DNA of 64,000 nt from Megalonaias nervosa (Eukaryota; Mollusca; Bivalvia; Unionida; Unionidae), in assembly GCA_016617855.1 (NCBI GenBank), contig JAECUM010000811.1, forward strand, positions 1-64,000, written 5' to 3'. Under the pieces are notes generated by a model. The model was given only the letters and a program-made list of their open reading frames with translations. It was not told the DNA's origin and made no database searches. A program made the position numbers and the translations under genes. Shown in pieces: positions 1-10,921 of the stretch (position 1 is its first letter; each line of letters begins with the position of its first letter).

Positions 1-38
<38 letters not shown>

Positions 39-57
39 CACACAGATATACACCCAC

Positions 58-179
58 CCAGTAGGGGATGTAGATTCTACCCTCATCTGCTACAAACTCA
101 AGGACTCCACAGTGTGATTCCCTCTTCATCTTTTTGTTTGTCAGTTTGAAGAGCATTGGGTACTGGATATGTAGGCGAG
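58..179 (-). CDS. UFD1: UFD1 coding exon (last visible)
   Basis: On the minus strand the exon follows TTTTTCAG and ends TAC TGG at a GTGGGT donor at 57. The 122 bases complete a threonine codon and then encode [20 protein letters not shown] and [20 protein letters not shown]. Human UFD1 has [14 protein letters not shown]...[19 protein letters not shown] here. A TA-rich microsatellite begins 30 bases past the donor. Confidence 0.94.
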
Positions 180-3100
180 CTGAAAAATTAACAAACCAAT
201 TTTAAGCAAATTTGTTCCCAACTCACTATGAAAAAGAAAGTGCTATCATTTCAGAAAGTCTTCTAAGTAAACTTTATAGTCAATAGTTGATCAAAAAAAT
301 CTTTCCAAAAGATCCTGTGAATCCATTTGTATTCACTGGTATGCTTAAATCTATGTACACCTCTCCCTCGATAACTCACACACAACAGGGTCCACAAACA
401 TAGACCGCACTATAAGTGAGGGCACGGGTTACCGAGGGACCTCCGAAAAATCCACTATACCTCAAGAAAACTTTGTGTGTGTGTGTGTGTGTGTGGGGGG
501 GGGTTTGTTTTTGGGAACTGGGCTGTTTAATGACTGAATCCTCATTTTACAATCATGTCAATAAGTCGATAATAATTGTTACTAAAGCGCTTTTTCTAAT
601 AAGTTGTTTGTGGTTCTGTATAAAATTACTTTTATTTTCAAAATGTCCAACACATGAAAGATCGTTAACACTGATCCAACTGGTTTCAACAACCATCATG
701 CATAAACAAAAACATCTTTGTATTACGTCACTGCTTTTTGTTTTGTTGATTAGTTTCGTTCGCGGAGTGCTATTTAATAGTATGGTGCCAAGTAGGGAGT
801 CAGTGTAACAGGGAACTAGACTAACTGTTGATACACCACCAAACAAGATTCCATTTTTTTTCAAAAACTAGCGACTTTTATTTCATGAGACAATTGTCTA
901 CGTTGAAACTCGATTTTTTGTATTGTATAGTACAATATTGATGTCATGATTTCATTGGAAGTAATAATGAAACTTCTTATCCTTATCATCTTTGAGGAAT
1001 ACTCTAAGTGCCAGTTCAGGAATTCTCTGAAACTCGTTTGCCCACAATAATCCATACCTGTGAAACCAAGCTCTTTATTTTACAAAGTATTTGTTTCACT
1101 TGGTTGCCTTGCTATCTTTGATCACAGTTATGAATGAGTCGGTTATTTTAAGGTAGCTTAATTAGATTATGTACACAACAGTGTTCGATTGATCAACTGA
1201 AATGAGTTGACCTGACATACGACCGAGGCCGCTAGATCTTAAGCATGTAGGATTTGGATGACTTTTAACATTTTTTTATATTCCACCTCATTTATTTGAT
1301 TCAAACAACCTAATTAATGTGATAATAAAAGGAGGCCAGCTTTTAATTCAGTGCAACAATACAACAAATACTTCCGCAAGTCAGTTATCAAAACACGATC
1401 GACACTTAATTAGGTTCTCAGAGAAACACTCGCGGACACAGCTGTTATGGTAGATTGACACATTTTACGTTTAAATACACATTGTATGTATGATGATTAG
1501 ACTTAAGAGACACTAGAAGATAGCAATAAAATACAAATTTCACTTAATAAAATCATCTAAATTGGCATTTAAGTATTAATGTACTGCCTACACTAGGCAT
1601 AAGTGACACTGACATTGATAGAAATTTCCATGAATATCTTTAATTACAACATACTAAGAATGTCGTTTGGAAAGAAAATGTAACAATTTATATGACTTCT
1701 TATTAATAGTTGATAATTTCATAATGTTGATTAAAATTTCCAGTTCCAATCTATTGTTTTCGACCATAAAACGAACAATATATCAGCGTTTCAGTTACTA
1801 ATTTTGATCTTGATTTTCTACACGTTCAACAAACAGGGATCGATTTCTTGGGTATTTTCTGTTTGAAAAAAATGGGATCCATGCTTGACCCTACATTATA
1901 AACGGGTTCGCGAGTTATCAGGGCACAAGTTATCGAGGGAGTGGTGTATTAGGAAGAGATCCATTTGTTTTCACAAATTGGTTATTGTTGGGTCTTTGTA
2001 TTATTGTCTGCAGTATCTATTAAAACCATGAAAATTTCTTTATTCACAATATTTCAACCAAATGGAACATGCTTCAAACTCTCTGTCAGTGATCCAAAAA
2101 TCATCCAATTGGAACATGCTTCAAACTTTTTGTCAGTCATCATAAAATCATCTAACTGGAACATGCTTCAAGCTCTGTCAGTGATCCAAAAATCATCTCA
2201 GAATTATCCAAAACTCATCTCAGAAAAACATGAATGTACATGTATCATGTCTGCCAAATAACATCAGTGCAAATCACACACCATCATCATCATGGGTGAC
2301 TGGACTGAGATGGCTATTTTTTGGGTTAAATATTTCAAAGATTCTCATTTCATGAACTCACCTGAGAACTTTCTTTACTGAATTTGTGCAAATTATTCCA
2401 TAAAGGTACTATAATGCTTTTGCTATCTATCCTTGTGTAATTTAGAGTGTGGCTGAGTTTTCTCCAAACTTTACCCTTCATATACTTTATAACTCCATCG
2501 AAGTATTTTAGAAATGGAATTTGCAGAAACGTCACAAAGTATTCCTATTGTATTTCATGTCCCAAACCTATCTTGTTGATACTCTCTTGCTGTATCTGAT
2601 TTGTGATGGTTGATGTCAAAGTGATTTTTTTCTTTGGAAAAATTCAAAATTTTGCAGACACACACATGGGGTCCCATTTGCACATGTACACTGCATAACA
2701 AAGGATCCATGAAAATGTGTCTTGCACATGTTATTTATTCTTATGTCAAGTCTACATGTGCCACCTCATTTACTCAGTCTTTCTGTTTTAATCCCCATGT
2801 GTTGGATATAAAAACAGCTATTAAATCAAAGACAAAAGATGGTGTTAGTAGAAAATAATGTAAGCTAATACTGAACTCTGGACTAGGTATATGGCACAAT
2901 AGTGACTCTTCCAGTAGCGAACCTGACCTTTGATATTTTAAATTAAAAGTCAATAGGTATCTTTCTTGTCACAGATGCAATTCATTCCAAAATTTGGTCA
3001 AGGTCAGAGACACAAAACTCAAATTATTTTGTGAAAACAACTTTCCATATCTTTCAGTCTTGATGACCATGGCCTTAAACCTACTAAGAAAAATAATGAT

Positions 3101-5717
3101 GGTGCCATTCTTGTTTCAAATGCAAGCCATCTACAAAGCTTGTTCTAATTCGTTTCAAAAGACTTAATTTGCTGTTTGGAAACCATTTTCCTTCTTCGAG
3201 TTCCTCTGACCTTCACTTCTGAGCTTTTAACCCTAAATCAATAGGCATCTTCTTTGTCTCCAAAATAAGCCATCTACCATGTTTAGTCATGGAATGGGAT
3301 ACATTTTTGTAGAAATAATTTGTTCTTTCAGCCCCAATGACCTTGACCTCTTGACCCAAAATATATTGTTATGACTCTATGGTCTTAAACATAGTTATGA
3401 AAAGGACAAAAATCAACAAGTTTTGTAAAATTCAACAATCATGTATTTCCCAAGAATACAAAATTGAAAATTTAAAAAGAACTTACAGTATTGTTAATTA
3501 AATCCCAAACAGTCCTAAGAGTTCTATCTTAAGTCCAAAAGTATAGAGTATTATGAATGAATTCTAATGGTTTTCCGAATGAATAAAAATTTTGAATGTG
3601 CTGATATGCCAGTAGTCTTGAATGTGCTCAAACTGACTTGATGTATCACAACTATATACTCCAAAATGTCCTTGAATAAATTCATAATAATCCCCAACTA
3701 GTGATTTAGTCAGAAAATACAGAGTACATTTTAATTTCAGTGAATAATTTAAATAAATTGTATCAAATTAAAAACTGAACACAACTAAAAGACTGATTCC
3801 ACTTTGGACGTTGAGGTAGGAATTAGTAATTCATAAGTAAACAACATTTATATTAAAAGCTAAGACACAATAACAGAGCCAGGTCATTTTCCCATCCAAT
3901 CTGTAAACAACATGCTTTTAAAACATTCTTAATTTCTTAAAAAATGTAGACCCTGAAATCAACATCTGTAAACATGTTTACTTCCAATTAATAATGACCT
4001 TAATATATAATCTAAAATCACAGGCAAGTATTAACTATACAATATGCTGTTTACAAATTAACAAGACATTAGTCAGGTATGCCCTAAACTTAATTTCTGA
4101 TCAAGGTCAACCACACAACACAGATAAACGTATGAAGAAAAGTGAACACACAATACAAATTAAATTTACATAGCAATACAGGTGCCCATCTTGTCTCAAA
4201 TTCAAGCCTCTAGGACTGCTCCGGTGACCTAAGTGGTCAGAACGTCTTCCTCAGATGCGGGAGGTCACAGGTTGAACCCCGGCATAGTCATACCAAAAAC
4301 TTATAAAAATGGTATTAGCAGCTGCCTTGCTTGGCACTCAGCATTAAGAGGTTAGTGTTAGGACTAGTTGGCCTGGCGGGAAGATAATGTAAGTGGGTGG
4401 GACATAATGCTACATGTCTGTAGCATGATGCCCCAGTGCTAGACATCACTATGAACTGCCACACTGCAGACATCATAGCGATATGACTAAAATTGTTAAA
4501 GCTATGTTAAAAATTCAAAAACACATTCTTCCTTCAGTCCCAGTGACCATCATCAATAAGCCAAAAACTAATTTTTTCTTTTCCCCTAATGAAAGCTACT
4601 TAAAAAGTTTGGTAATTGTATATAGTTGAGATTGTGTTAAAACAAAAATGAATGGATGGATGGATGTATACATGGACATCATCGTATCATGATATGCTCT
4701 GCCTTATGGTAGGATCACAAAAAGCATAGTGACAGTCTGGCATTTATTCCACAAGTAGTAGTAACAAATAAGGAGGTCACAAAAGTCTTCTGGACAAGGT
4801 AGTAGCAGTAAGAAAAAGTTGGGCTGCAGGAAAGAGTCCATATCAACCAGAGTTCCATGGACGGAGGTGTCTTGCCAGCAAAATGAGTCATGAAGTACCT
4901 CACCAGTCACAATGCAAAACTTAGAATTTTAATGTGGATGATGATAACAGTATTCATATAATCAAATAAATAATAACTATGTCTTGTCATTTACTAGTGT
5001 GACAAATTGCCATTCCTTATGGAAATTTCAAACTATTCTTCACAACATGAGCAATTTAATATTTCCATGGAAATAACAAACAAAATGTTTTGCATACTTA
5101 CTCAGTTGATCCAATGCAGATGGAGGCATGATAACTGAAAACAAAATGATGAACTTTGCAATAAAATTAATTTCATGCACATATAACATTAATGAATTAT
5201 ATTCTTTACAATGCAATGCATTAGCACCCTAATAGTCGTTATTATTCTGATATGCAACTAAATGCTAATACATAATTTCTAATGTATTATTTTTTATCTT
5301 AAAACATGTCTAATTAATCTTTAATGATTTTTGTATTATGTCCTCATCACTTATCTAACTGAATATTGTGAATTATTTTAAACTACAGATGTATGTTTCA
5401 AAATTTATTTTTATTCATAACAACATCTGACCCCAAGTAAATACCTATTCCTGTATTTATCATGAATGTCTGCAGAGGATGCATAAAGATGGAGCCAAGA
5501 ATAGCAGGTCAGCAACGGAAGTGATTAAACTGAGGAGTTGTCATAACTCTGTGTGGGAGGAGGTGAATGAGAGAGTCAAATATTCCAATGAGATGGATTC
5601 AGTTCAAAAAATGTAAAAATGAATTGCAGAAAATAAGATCAACCCTTCCAAATAAATGTGAACATTAAATACAAGATAAAATTTAAAACAAACCAGATGC
5701 TAAAATTCTGTTACATA

Positions 5718-5752
<35 letters not shown>

Positions 5753-7769
5753 ATATCTATATATATATATCCTCTTGTCAGCTGATTTTAGTCACACCAT
5801 GTGGTTTTAGTACAGCATATCCATTTTGAGAAGGAATTTTGTTTATTTCAGATGTAAGATCCTGTTGTCAAAGCATAGTCATTTCAGATTGGCCAATCAA
5901 CTGCAATACACACCAATCCATCCTTTGTTTACCAGAATACTTACACGGGTCAGTCTTGTATATAAACAGAGTAAATGTTCAAAAGTTTGGGAACTTGTAA
6001 AGATTGAGCCCTGTTGGTCAAGGGTAGAGAGCAAGATTGAAACTATCAGAAAAATGAAATAGATAATAGATCAAAACATTTGAAATGGAAATTTCTTCTA
6101 CAAAATCTTGATGTACAAAATTTTGCCATTTATAAACTTTGGAACCAAGAATTCAAACTATAACCTTCTCATGATGCAGACAAAACTTTTACATGCCATT
6201 TCAGTTTAGATATTTGGACTAAACAATGAATCTGCTTCACTCAAAGCATAAAATCTGCCCACATTATACTTTTTACAAATTGGCAGAGTATTTGCAGTAA
6301 ATAGGAATTTATGACACTAACTTTTAAATCAAGGATAATAACCAATGCATTTGAAATTACATGTATATTTCTGTGCTTAAAATTGAATATGTAAATTAGT
6401 AAAGTCAATAGTCTGCTTTATGTTTTTATACTTATTTTAATAAGTATAAGAAATTAATGAAACAATCTAACTTGAATTTTTGTTCTTCAGATATTGCTTT
6501 TTTATCTCTATTGCTAGTCTGTTTAACCTCTTGTTGACTCAATATCTGGAAAATCTGCAAGCCTAATTTTCCAAACCAGCCAGATTACAATAAATATATG
6601 TAAAATCCTCAATATATTAATAAAATTGTTGTAGAAGCCACATTCCATTAAAATATCAAAGATTTTCTTGACTGCTACATCCTCATACTGTTTCTTCAAG
6701 CAGTCAACATCAAAGTGCTACAGTCTGTAAATCAACACACTTGACAAGAATGTGCTCCACTGTCAGTGTTATGTTGACTGAATGTGCCAATAAGAAAAAT
6801 GGACTGTGCTTATGGCAGTATTATACAGCCTGAATGTGACATAAAACAAGGACTGTGCTTATGTAAGTGTTACACTGAATAAATTTGCCATCATGAAACA
6901 GGGACTATGCTTATGACAGTGTTATGTTGATTGAATATGACATCGTAAAACATGGACTGTGCTTATGTCAGTATTATACTGATTGAATGTGCCATCATAA
7001 AACAAGGTCTGTGTTCATGGCAGTGTTATATTGATTGTATTTGCCATTATAAAACATGGATTGTGCTTATGGTAATGTTATAATAACTAAATTTAACATC
7101 ATAAGCATGGACTGTACTTATGGCAGAAACAAGGCCCTGGCAACTAAATTCTTAAAAGGAAATTGTTCTGCATAAAATGCATATATAATTTGAAAACATC
7201 TTCAGATCTTTTTAATGAATTTGATTGTGTAACATATGCAAATACACTTCTTATTTAGACCTCTTATAAATATCTGTGCAATAAATGGCTACCACAATAA
7301 TATTTTAGTGTAAACCAAGGGTAGTCTTTGGACAACCAATCACTTCCTGCCCCCCCCCCCCCCCCGCTAATAACATCTGGTCTGTTCTAGTTCATTTTCT
7401 AAGTTGTCTAGATATAATCAATGAATGAATGAATGTCATGTGTACCACACCAAAGTATCATATTTCCGATGAAGTCTGACTAACAACCGGTACAGTATGA
7501 AATATGAATTGAAAAGTACTGTCAGGTATGAAAGTGATTCAAAGATAAATTCTTCTACTGAACTTGATTCACTTTGTTGTCATTATTCATCTTGAAATTT
7601 TTCATTGATTTAATTGATTTGTTTTATAAATCACAGTTAAGTTAGTGTATCTCTTACTTTTTCCTCCTCGTTCCACATCTTCCCTGTCTCCATACATGGT
7701 AACAGAGTAACATCTGTATGTTGCATTGAAGGTTCTCCCAATATCATGGAACAGTGGCCCAAATCCAAA
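58..7769 (-). CDS. UFD1: UFD1, ubiquitin fusion degradation protein 1 (VCP/p97 cofactor); three exons, both ends missing
   Basis: UFD1 pairs with NPL4 and the AAA ATPase p97/VCP to extract ubiquitinated proteins, for example in ER-associated degradation and in unloading the CMG helicase from chromatin. Three consecutive exons on the minus strand (7769-7658, 5134-5102, 179-58) give 267 bases (89 codons) with matching phases. The product shows [13 protein letters not shown], a [14 protein letters not shown] junction, [14 protein letters not shown], and [17 protein letters not shown]. These are the first half of the UFD1 N-terminal (UT3, double-psi barrel) domain. Family proteins are about 300 residues, so most of the gene lies left of base 1. 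The initiator exon lies somewhere between 7770 and about 14600 and was not located. No disabling change is seen. Confidence 0.94.
358..1946. mobile_element. TIR element of about 1.6 kb, TA target site
   Basis: The left end reads CACCTCTCCCTCGATAACT after TA, and the right end, inverted, CACCACTCCCTCGATAACT after TA (18 of 19 identical). Termini containing CTCGATAACT and a TA duplication are typical of the Tc1/mariner/pogo group. The open frames inside (for example 416-808) do not resemble a transposase. A TG/G run lies at 473-503. Confidence 0.7.
473..503. repeat. TG run followed by G run
   Basis: TGTGTGTGTGTGTGTGTGTG then nine G, inside the 358-1946 TIR element. Confidence 0.9.
2063..2200. 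repeat. Tandem repeat, about 50-bp unit, 3 copies
   Basis: GGAACATGCTTCAAACTCTC, TGTCAGTGATCCAAAAATCA and close variants occur three times in a row. Confidence 0.85.
3370..4160. repeat. Long interspersed repeat family, copy A
   Basis: Shares ordered blocks with 8440-8960, 58000-58640 and 62620-63240: TTATGACTCTATGGTC, AAGTTTTGTAAAATT, a run of TCCAAAATGTCC-like words, AAAACTGAACACAACT, GACTGATTC and AATACAAATTAA. No coding capacity seen; class unknown. Confidence 0.6.
4217..4520 (+). repeat. tRNA-derived SINE, family 1, copy 1
   Basis: Begins with an A-box-like GGTGACCTAAGTGGTC and a B-box-like GGTTGAACCCC, then a shared body (GCAGCTGCCTTGC, GTGGGTGGGACAT, AACTGCCACACTGCAGACAT). The same body recurs at 7975, 33641 and 61983. 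The tRNA-like head cannot be a functional tRNA gene: it lacks a complete cloverleaf. Confidence 0.8.
5102..5134 (-). CDS. UFD1: UFD1 micro-exon (33 bases)
   Basis: A 33-base exon on the minus strand between TTTTCAG and GTAAGT. With the preceding base it reads [11 protein letters not shown] plus one base, the most conserved UFD1 block. Too short for ORF-based prediction; supported by motif identity and by phases that join correctly on both sides. Confidence 0.93.
   Translation of the reverse strand, partial: LSCLHLHWIN
5717..5771. repeat. TA microsatellite
   Basis: A run of about 50 bases of alternating TA with two CTATATCTATATAT interruptions. A similar TA run opens the window at 1-26. Confidence 0.95.
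6756..7126. repeat. Degenerate tandem repeat, about 52-bp unit, 7 copies
   Basis: Units built on GGACTGTGCTTATGGCAGTG, then TTATACTGATTGAATGTGCC and ATCATAAAACAT. Copies differ at many positions, so this is an old array in a UFD1 intron. Confidence 0.85.
7658..7769 (-). CDS. UFD1: UFD1 coding exon (probably exon 2)
   Basis: Read on the minus strand, the exon follows acceptor TTTTCAG and ends at donor GTAAGA. The 112 bases give [20 protein letters not shown], then [17 protein letters not shown], plus one base. The same order is found in animal UFD1 (GR-FxATY+CFSVSM ... DVEKGGK). The family starts with M plus only a few residues before this point, so the missing exon should be very short. Confidence 0.93.
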
Positions 7770-7974
7770 CTGAAAATAAAATAATATACATAAACAGGCA
7801 TGTCAAAATTTTTTTTTATATTATTTTGGTAAATTTATTTACCACACCAATGTATGCTCAGACATGTGGCATGTAGATCTGAGCACCAAACAATGCCATC
7901 ATCTAAAATAGTCTCTCACCCAAATTTATAATTCAATTAACTTATCTACCTATTTAAGGGAAAACAATGGAGTG

Positions 7975-8288
7975 AGTGTGATTTGGATTTTTAATGCAGC
8001 TAATCATTTTTCAGTCATATCACTATGATGTCTGCAGTGCGGCAGTTTATAGTGATGTCCAGCACTGGGGGCATCATGCCACAGAAATGATGCATCATGT
8101 CCCACCCAGTCACATTATCATGACACTAGGCAGACCAGTTCTAACACTAACCTCTTAATGCTGAGTGCCAAGCAATGCAGCTGATAGTACCATTTTTATA
8201 AGTCTCCAGTATGACTTGGCCCGGAGTTGAACTCATGACCTCTTGCATCCAAGGTGGATGCTGAACCACTTAGGCCACCAGTGTGGTA
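7975..8288 (-). repeat. tRNA-derived SINE, family 1, copy 2
   Basis: Minus-strand copy with the same body as 4217-4520. The head (GGTGGCCTAAGTGGTTCAGC on the minus strand) keeps the A-box shape; the B box is degraded (TGAGTTCAACTCC). Confidence 0.8.
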
Positions 8289-8439
8289 GAAAACAATGGA
8301 ACACCAATGCCTACTAAATCAACCATCATACTCACTCATCAAACAATGCCATTGCTAAAATAAGTTTATTACCCACACTGCCATGAAGTGCTTTAGTAAT
8401 TGTCAAATACTTATAATCCTCTCCCTTTTCATCTTACTT

Positions 8440-8960
8440 TAGTTAAGCAAATAAATATAAATATAACTCCACATTATGCACGTCCAAAATGCCCTTGTCT
8501 GAGTTCACTATAATTCCAAATTAATGTTCCTGTCCAAGAATATTTTACTGAATATTATTGAGCACTCTCTAATTCCAGTAAATAATAATTTGAATAAATA
8601 AATCCACCCGAAATTAAAAAACTGAACACAACAATAAAACTGATTCTGTCTCACAATGTTATGGCAAGAAGGAGTAATTTTTAGATAAACAAGGTCAGAA
8701 GTATTTAGATAAATAAAGTCAGAATCAAGATTGAATCTTCTAACTCAAATTCAGGTAAACATGTTTATATTAATAATGATCTGAATATTTAATCAACACT
8801 CAGAGAAAATTTTAGCTATGTATTCTGTTGTTTACAAAATAAATGTTATTGGTTGGGTATACTATTAACCTGTTTATGAACAAGGTCAAGTACAAAATAC
8901 ATACATAACATACAGTTATTAAGAAAAGCCAACAAATAATACAAATTAATATACATAATA
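8440..8960. repeat. Long interspersed repeat family, copy B (partial)
   Basis: Corresponds to the right two thirds of copy A: GTCCAAAATGCCCTTG, AAAACTGAACACAACA, CTGATTCTG, AACAAGGTCA and AATACAAATTAATATAC in the same order. Confidence 0.55.
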
Positions 8961-9426
8961 CCACCCAACCTAAAGCATAAAATGATGTTCATTATTAAAA
9001 ATGTGATTGTCTGACAAGGGATATCTAAAGGTTCTGTCAATGAAGTGAGATGATACCTACCCATGGGTCAGAATACAACACAAATAAGACTTATGATGAA
9101 AAAGGGGGAAGGGGTATAAAACAGAGCACTGTCTGAATTGGCCCAGAAAACTCACAAGAGTGTTGAAATCCATGGGCAAAAAGTAACAGACTGAGGATAT
9201 AACTTCCAAGAATATTCCAACCCAAATTAAAATGCCAGATGCCTGTGTAGATGTGGTTCCAAAGGCCAAACTCTTCAGAGCAACATTAAAGGAGAAATGC
9301 AAATGTTGTCCAGAAAATAATGACAACAGGCAAATGTATAAATCACTTAGGCTGCAGGATGGGTCAGTGTTACATTCCAGTTTCTTTCCAGAATTCTCTG
9401 TGAATTTTCATTCATGGGTGAACCAC

Positions 9427-9839
9427 AGGGGCTCATATCATTGCTTATGAATCAGCACTGATATTTCGATCTATACTTTGCATAACAAGTTTGGGAAAAA
9501 TGAGGTTATCAGCTGGTGAAGTATGTCATGTTGGTCTACCAATGTCAGGGCAGTAGTCCATTCAGCATCCTGTACTTGCATGTTAAGTGGGTGCGATCAT
9601 GGCCAAGTCTTGAGGTAATGTTGGAAAACTCACTAGCATTCCCTAAAGGTGGAACTCTAAGTCAAATCTGCAACATAAGTGTCAAACATTATGCTAAGCT
9701 AAACAAAGTGTACCTTGAATTATTAGTGTCACTTCTTAAATAGATCACAGGAGAAATGGAGGAAGTGTCCTCCTTTGTTTTAACATATATATTAGAGACA
9801 TTATTTATAAGTAAATTTTAAGCAGTGATATGAGCCCCT
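9427..9839. mobile_element. Small TIR element (413 bp)
   Basis: AGGGGCTCATATCATTGCTT at the left matches the inverted right end AGGGGCTCATATCACTGCTT at 19 of 20 bases. The right third (CACAGGAGAAATGG and beyond) is related to 23131-23210, marking an interspersed family. Target duplication not resolved. Confidence 0.55.
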
Positions 9840-10000
9840 CTTGGGAGGATGAAATCTTACTATGTGGATGAAGGTAATATCATCCCATAATATGAAGTTA
9901 TCTAATACACACAGATAATGTTTTGATGATATTAATTTCATTAACTATCTTTGTTACCATCCATCACAATAATACTGTTATGTATATGTAATTAAATTAC

Positions 10001-10921
10001 TTGTGTGTTAGTTTTAAATTCTCTTTTTCTTTATTTTTAATTTCATTACATTCTGTTGTAAGGATAATATTTTTACTGGATTTGACATTTTTCCCAGTAA
10101 ATATAGTTCAGTTCTTTTAGTTTGATTAGAATGCAAAATGATTGCTACATTGTAGTTTTAGCTGACCTAGTTCTTGACCTTGGTTCTGATTTTGTAAACA
10201 CTAAGTGAAAATGACTGGTTATTACCAAGGTCATGTTCAGCCCATGTGTTAGTTCTGTTGTAAACAGTTTTATTTTTAAATTCATTTCCAGTGTGGGAAT
10301 CTGATTCTTAGCAAGGACCATTCTAGCCTACGTGCAAATTGACTTGTAGTGAGTGATCACGTGACCCATCACGCGGGCTTGAAATTACATTTTAGTTGGG
10401 TTTAATACTCGTATCTCAGTGAATTATAGTCAGCTGTATTCTATACCTTTAGAGCTCAAGGTGTGTTTTTTTTTAATGTTGATGCCAGTTTGATTTAGAC
10501 TTCTTCTATTTTTTTGGATTTAATAATTTATATTCTCTGGAAAACATACAAGTGCTCTTCTTTATAAAAATTCTTGGACAAAGACATTTAGTGGAAATTT
10601 ATTCTGGAATTCTAAACTGGAACATTATAAATTGTGATTCAATGAGGAACTGTTGCCATCAGTACAACGACCTCATCTGACGTCATCACCTTCCATATTG
10701 GAACTTCATCGAGATTCGAACTTGGATTCAATTAGAACTTTCAGTGATAGGACTTATATTTTTGAATTCTAGGATTAATTTTTGGATTAGATTCACAAAC
10801 TTTAAGTCCTATTCATATTTTTAGCTTGTTTTCTAGGGAAATAAATTATTTTGTTAAATTTACAAAGCTTGCTGACTTCACTCTTTTCTTTTGTTACTTT
10901 TGTACGAGCCTAAAAGTAACA
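10001..10921 (+). mobile_element. Possible solo LTR
   Basis: A roughly 920-base segment begins near TGTGTGTTAG and ends AAAAGTAACA, with ATTAC on both sides (9996-10000 and 10922-10926). An AATAAA lies at about 10841, followed by about 75 bases to the end, as for an R-U5 region. No primer-binding site, polypurine tract or retroviral-type frame is seen. The left border does not start exactly at TG next to the duplication. Confidence 0.3.

Larger units (their letters stand above)
180..5101 (-). other. UFD1 intron
   Basis: Intron between the 33-base exon and the last visible UFD1 exon. It contains a TIR element (358-1946), an approximately 50-bp tandem repeat (2063-2200), one copy of a long interspersed repeat (about 3370-4160) and a tRNA-derived SINE (4217-4520). 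Open frames here show no recognisable protein. Confidence 0.85.
5135..7657 (-). other. UFD1 intron
   Basis: Contains a TA-rich microsatellite (about 5717-5771), a degenerate 52-bp tandem repeat (6756-7126) and a run of C (7350-7365). No further coding exon was recognised. Confidence 0.8.

Noticed and set aside
416..808. 130-codon plus-strand frame and the opposing minus-strand frame 553-864
   Set aside because: Begins across a TG/G simple repeat inside a TIR element and resembles no transposase.
4704..4910. Minus-strand frames of 62-68 codons near the UFD1 micro-exon
   Set aside because: Sequence does not match any UFD1 segment, and the exon order is already continuous without it.
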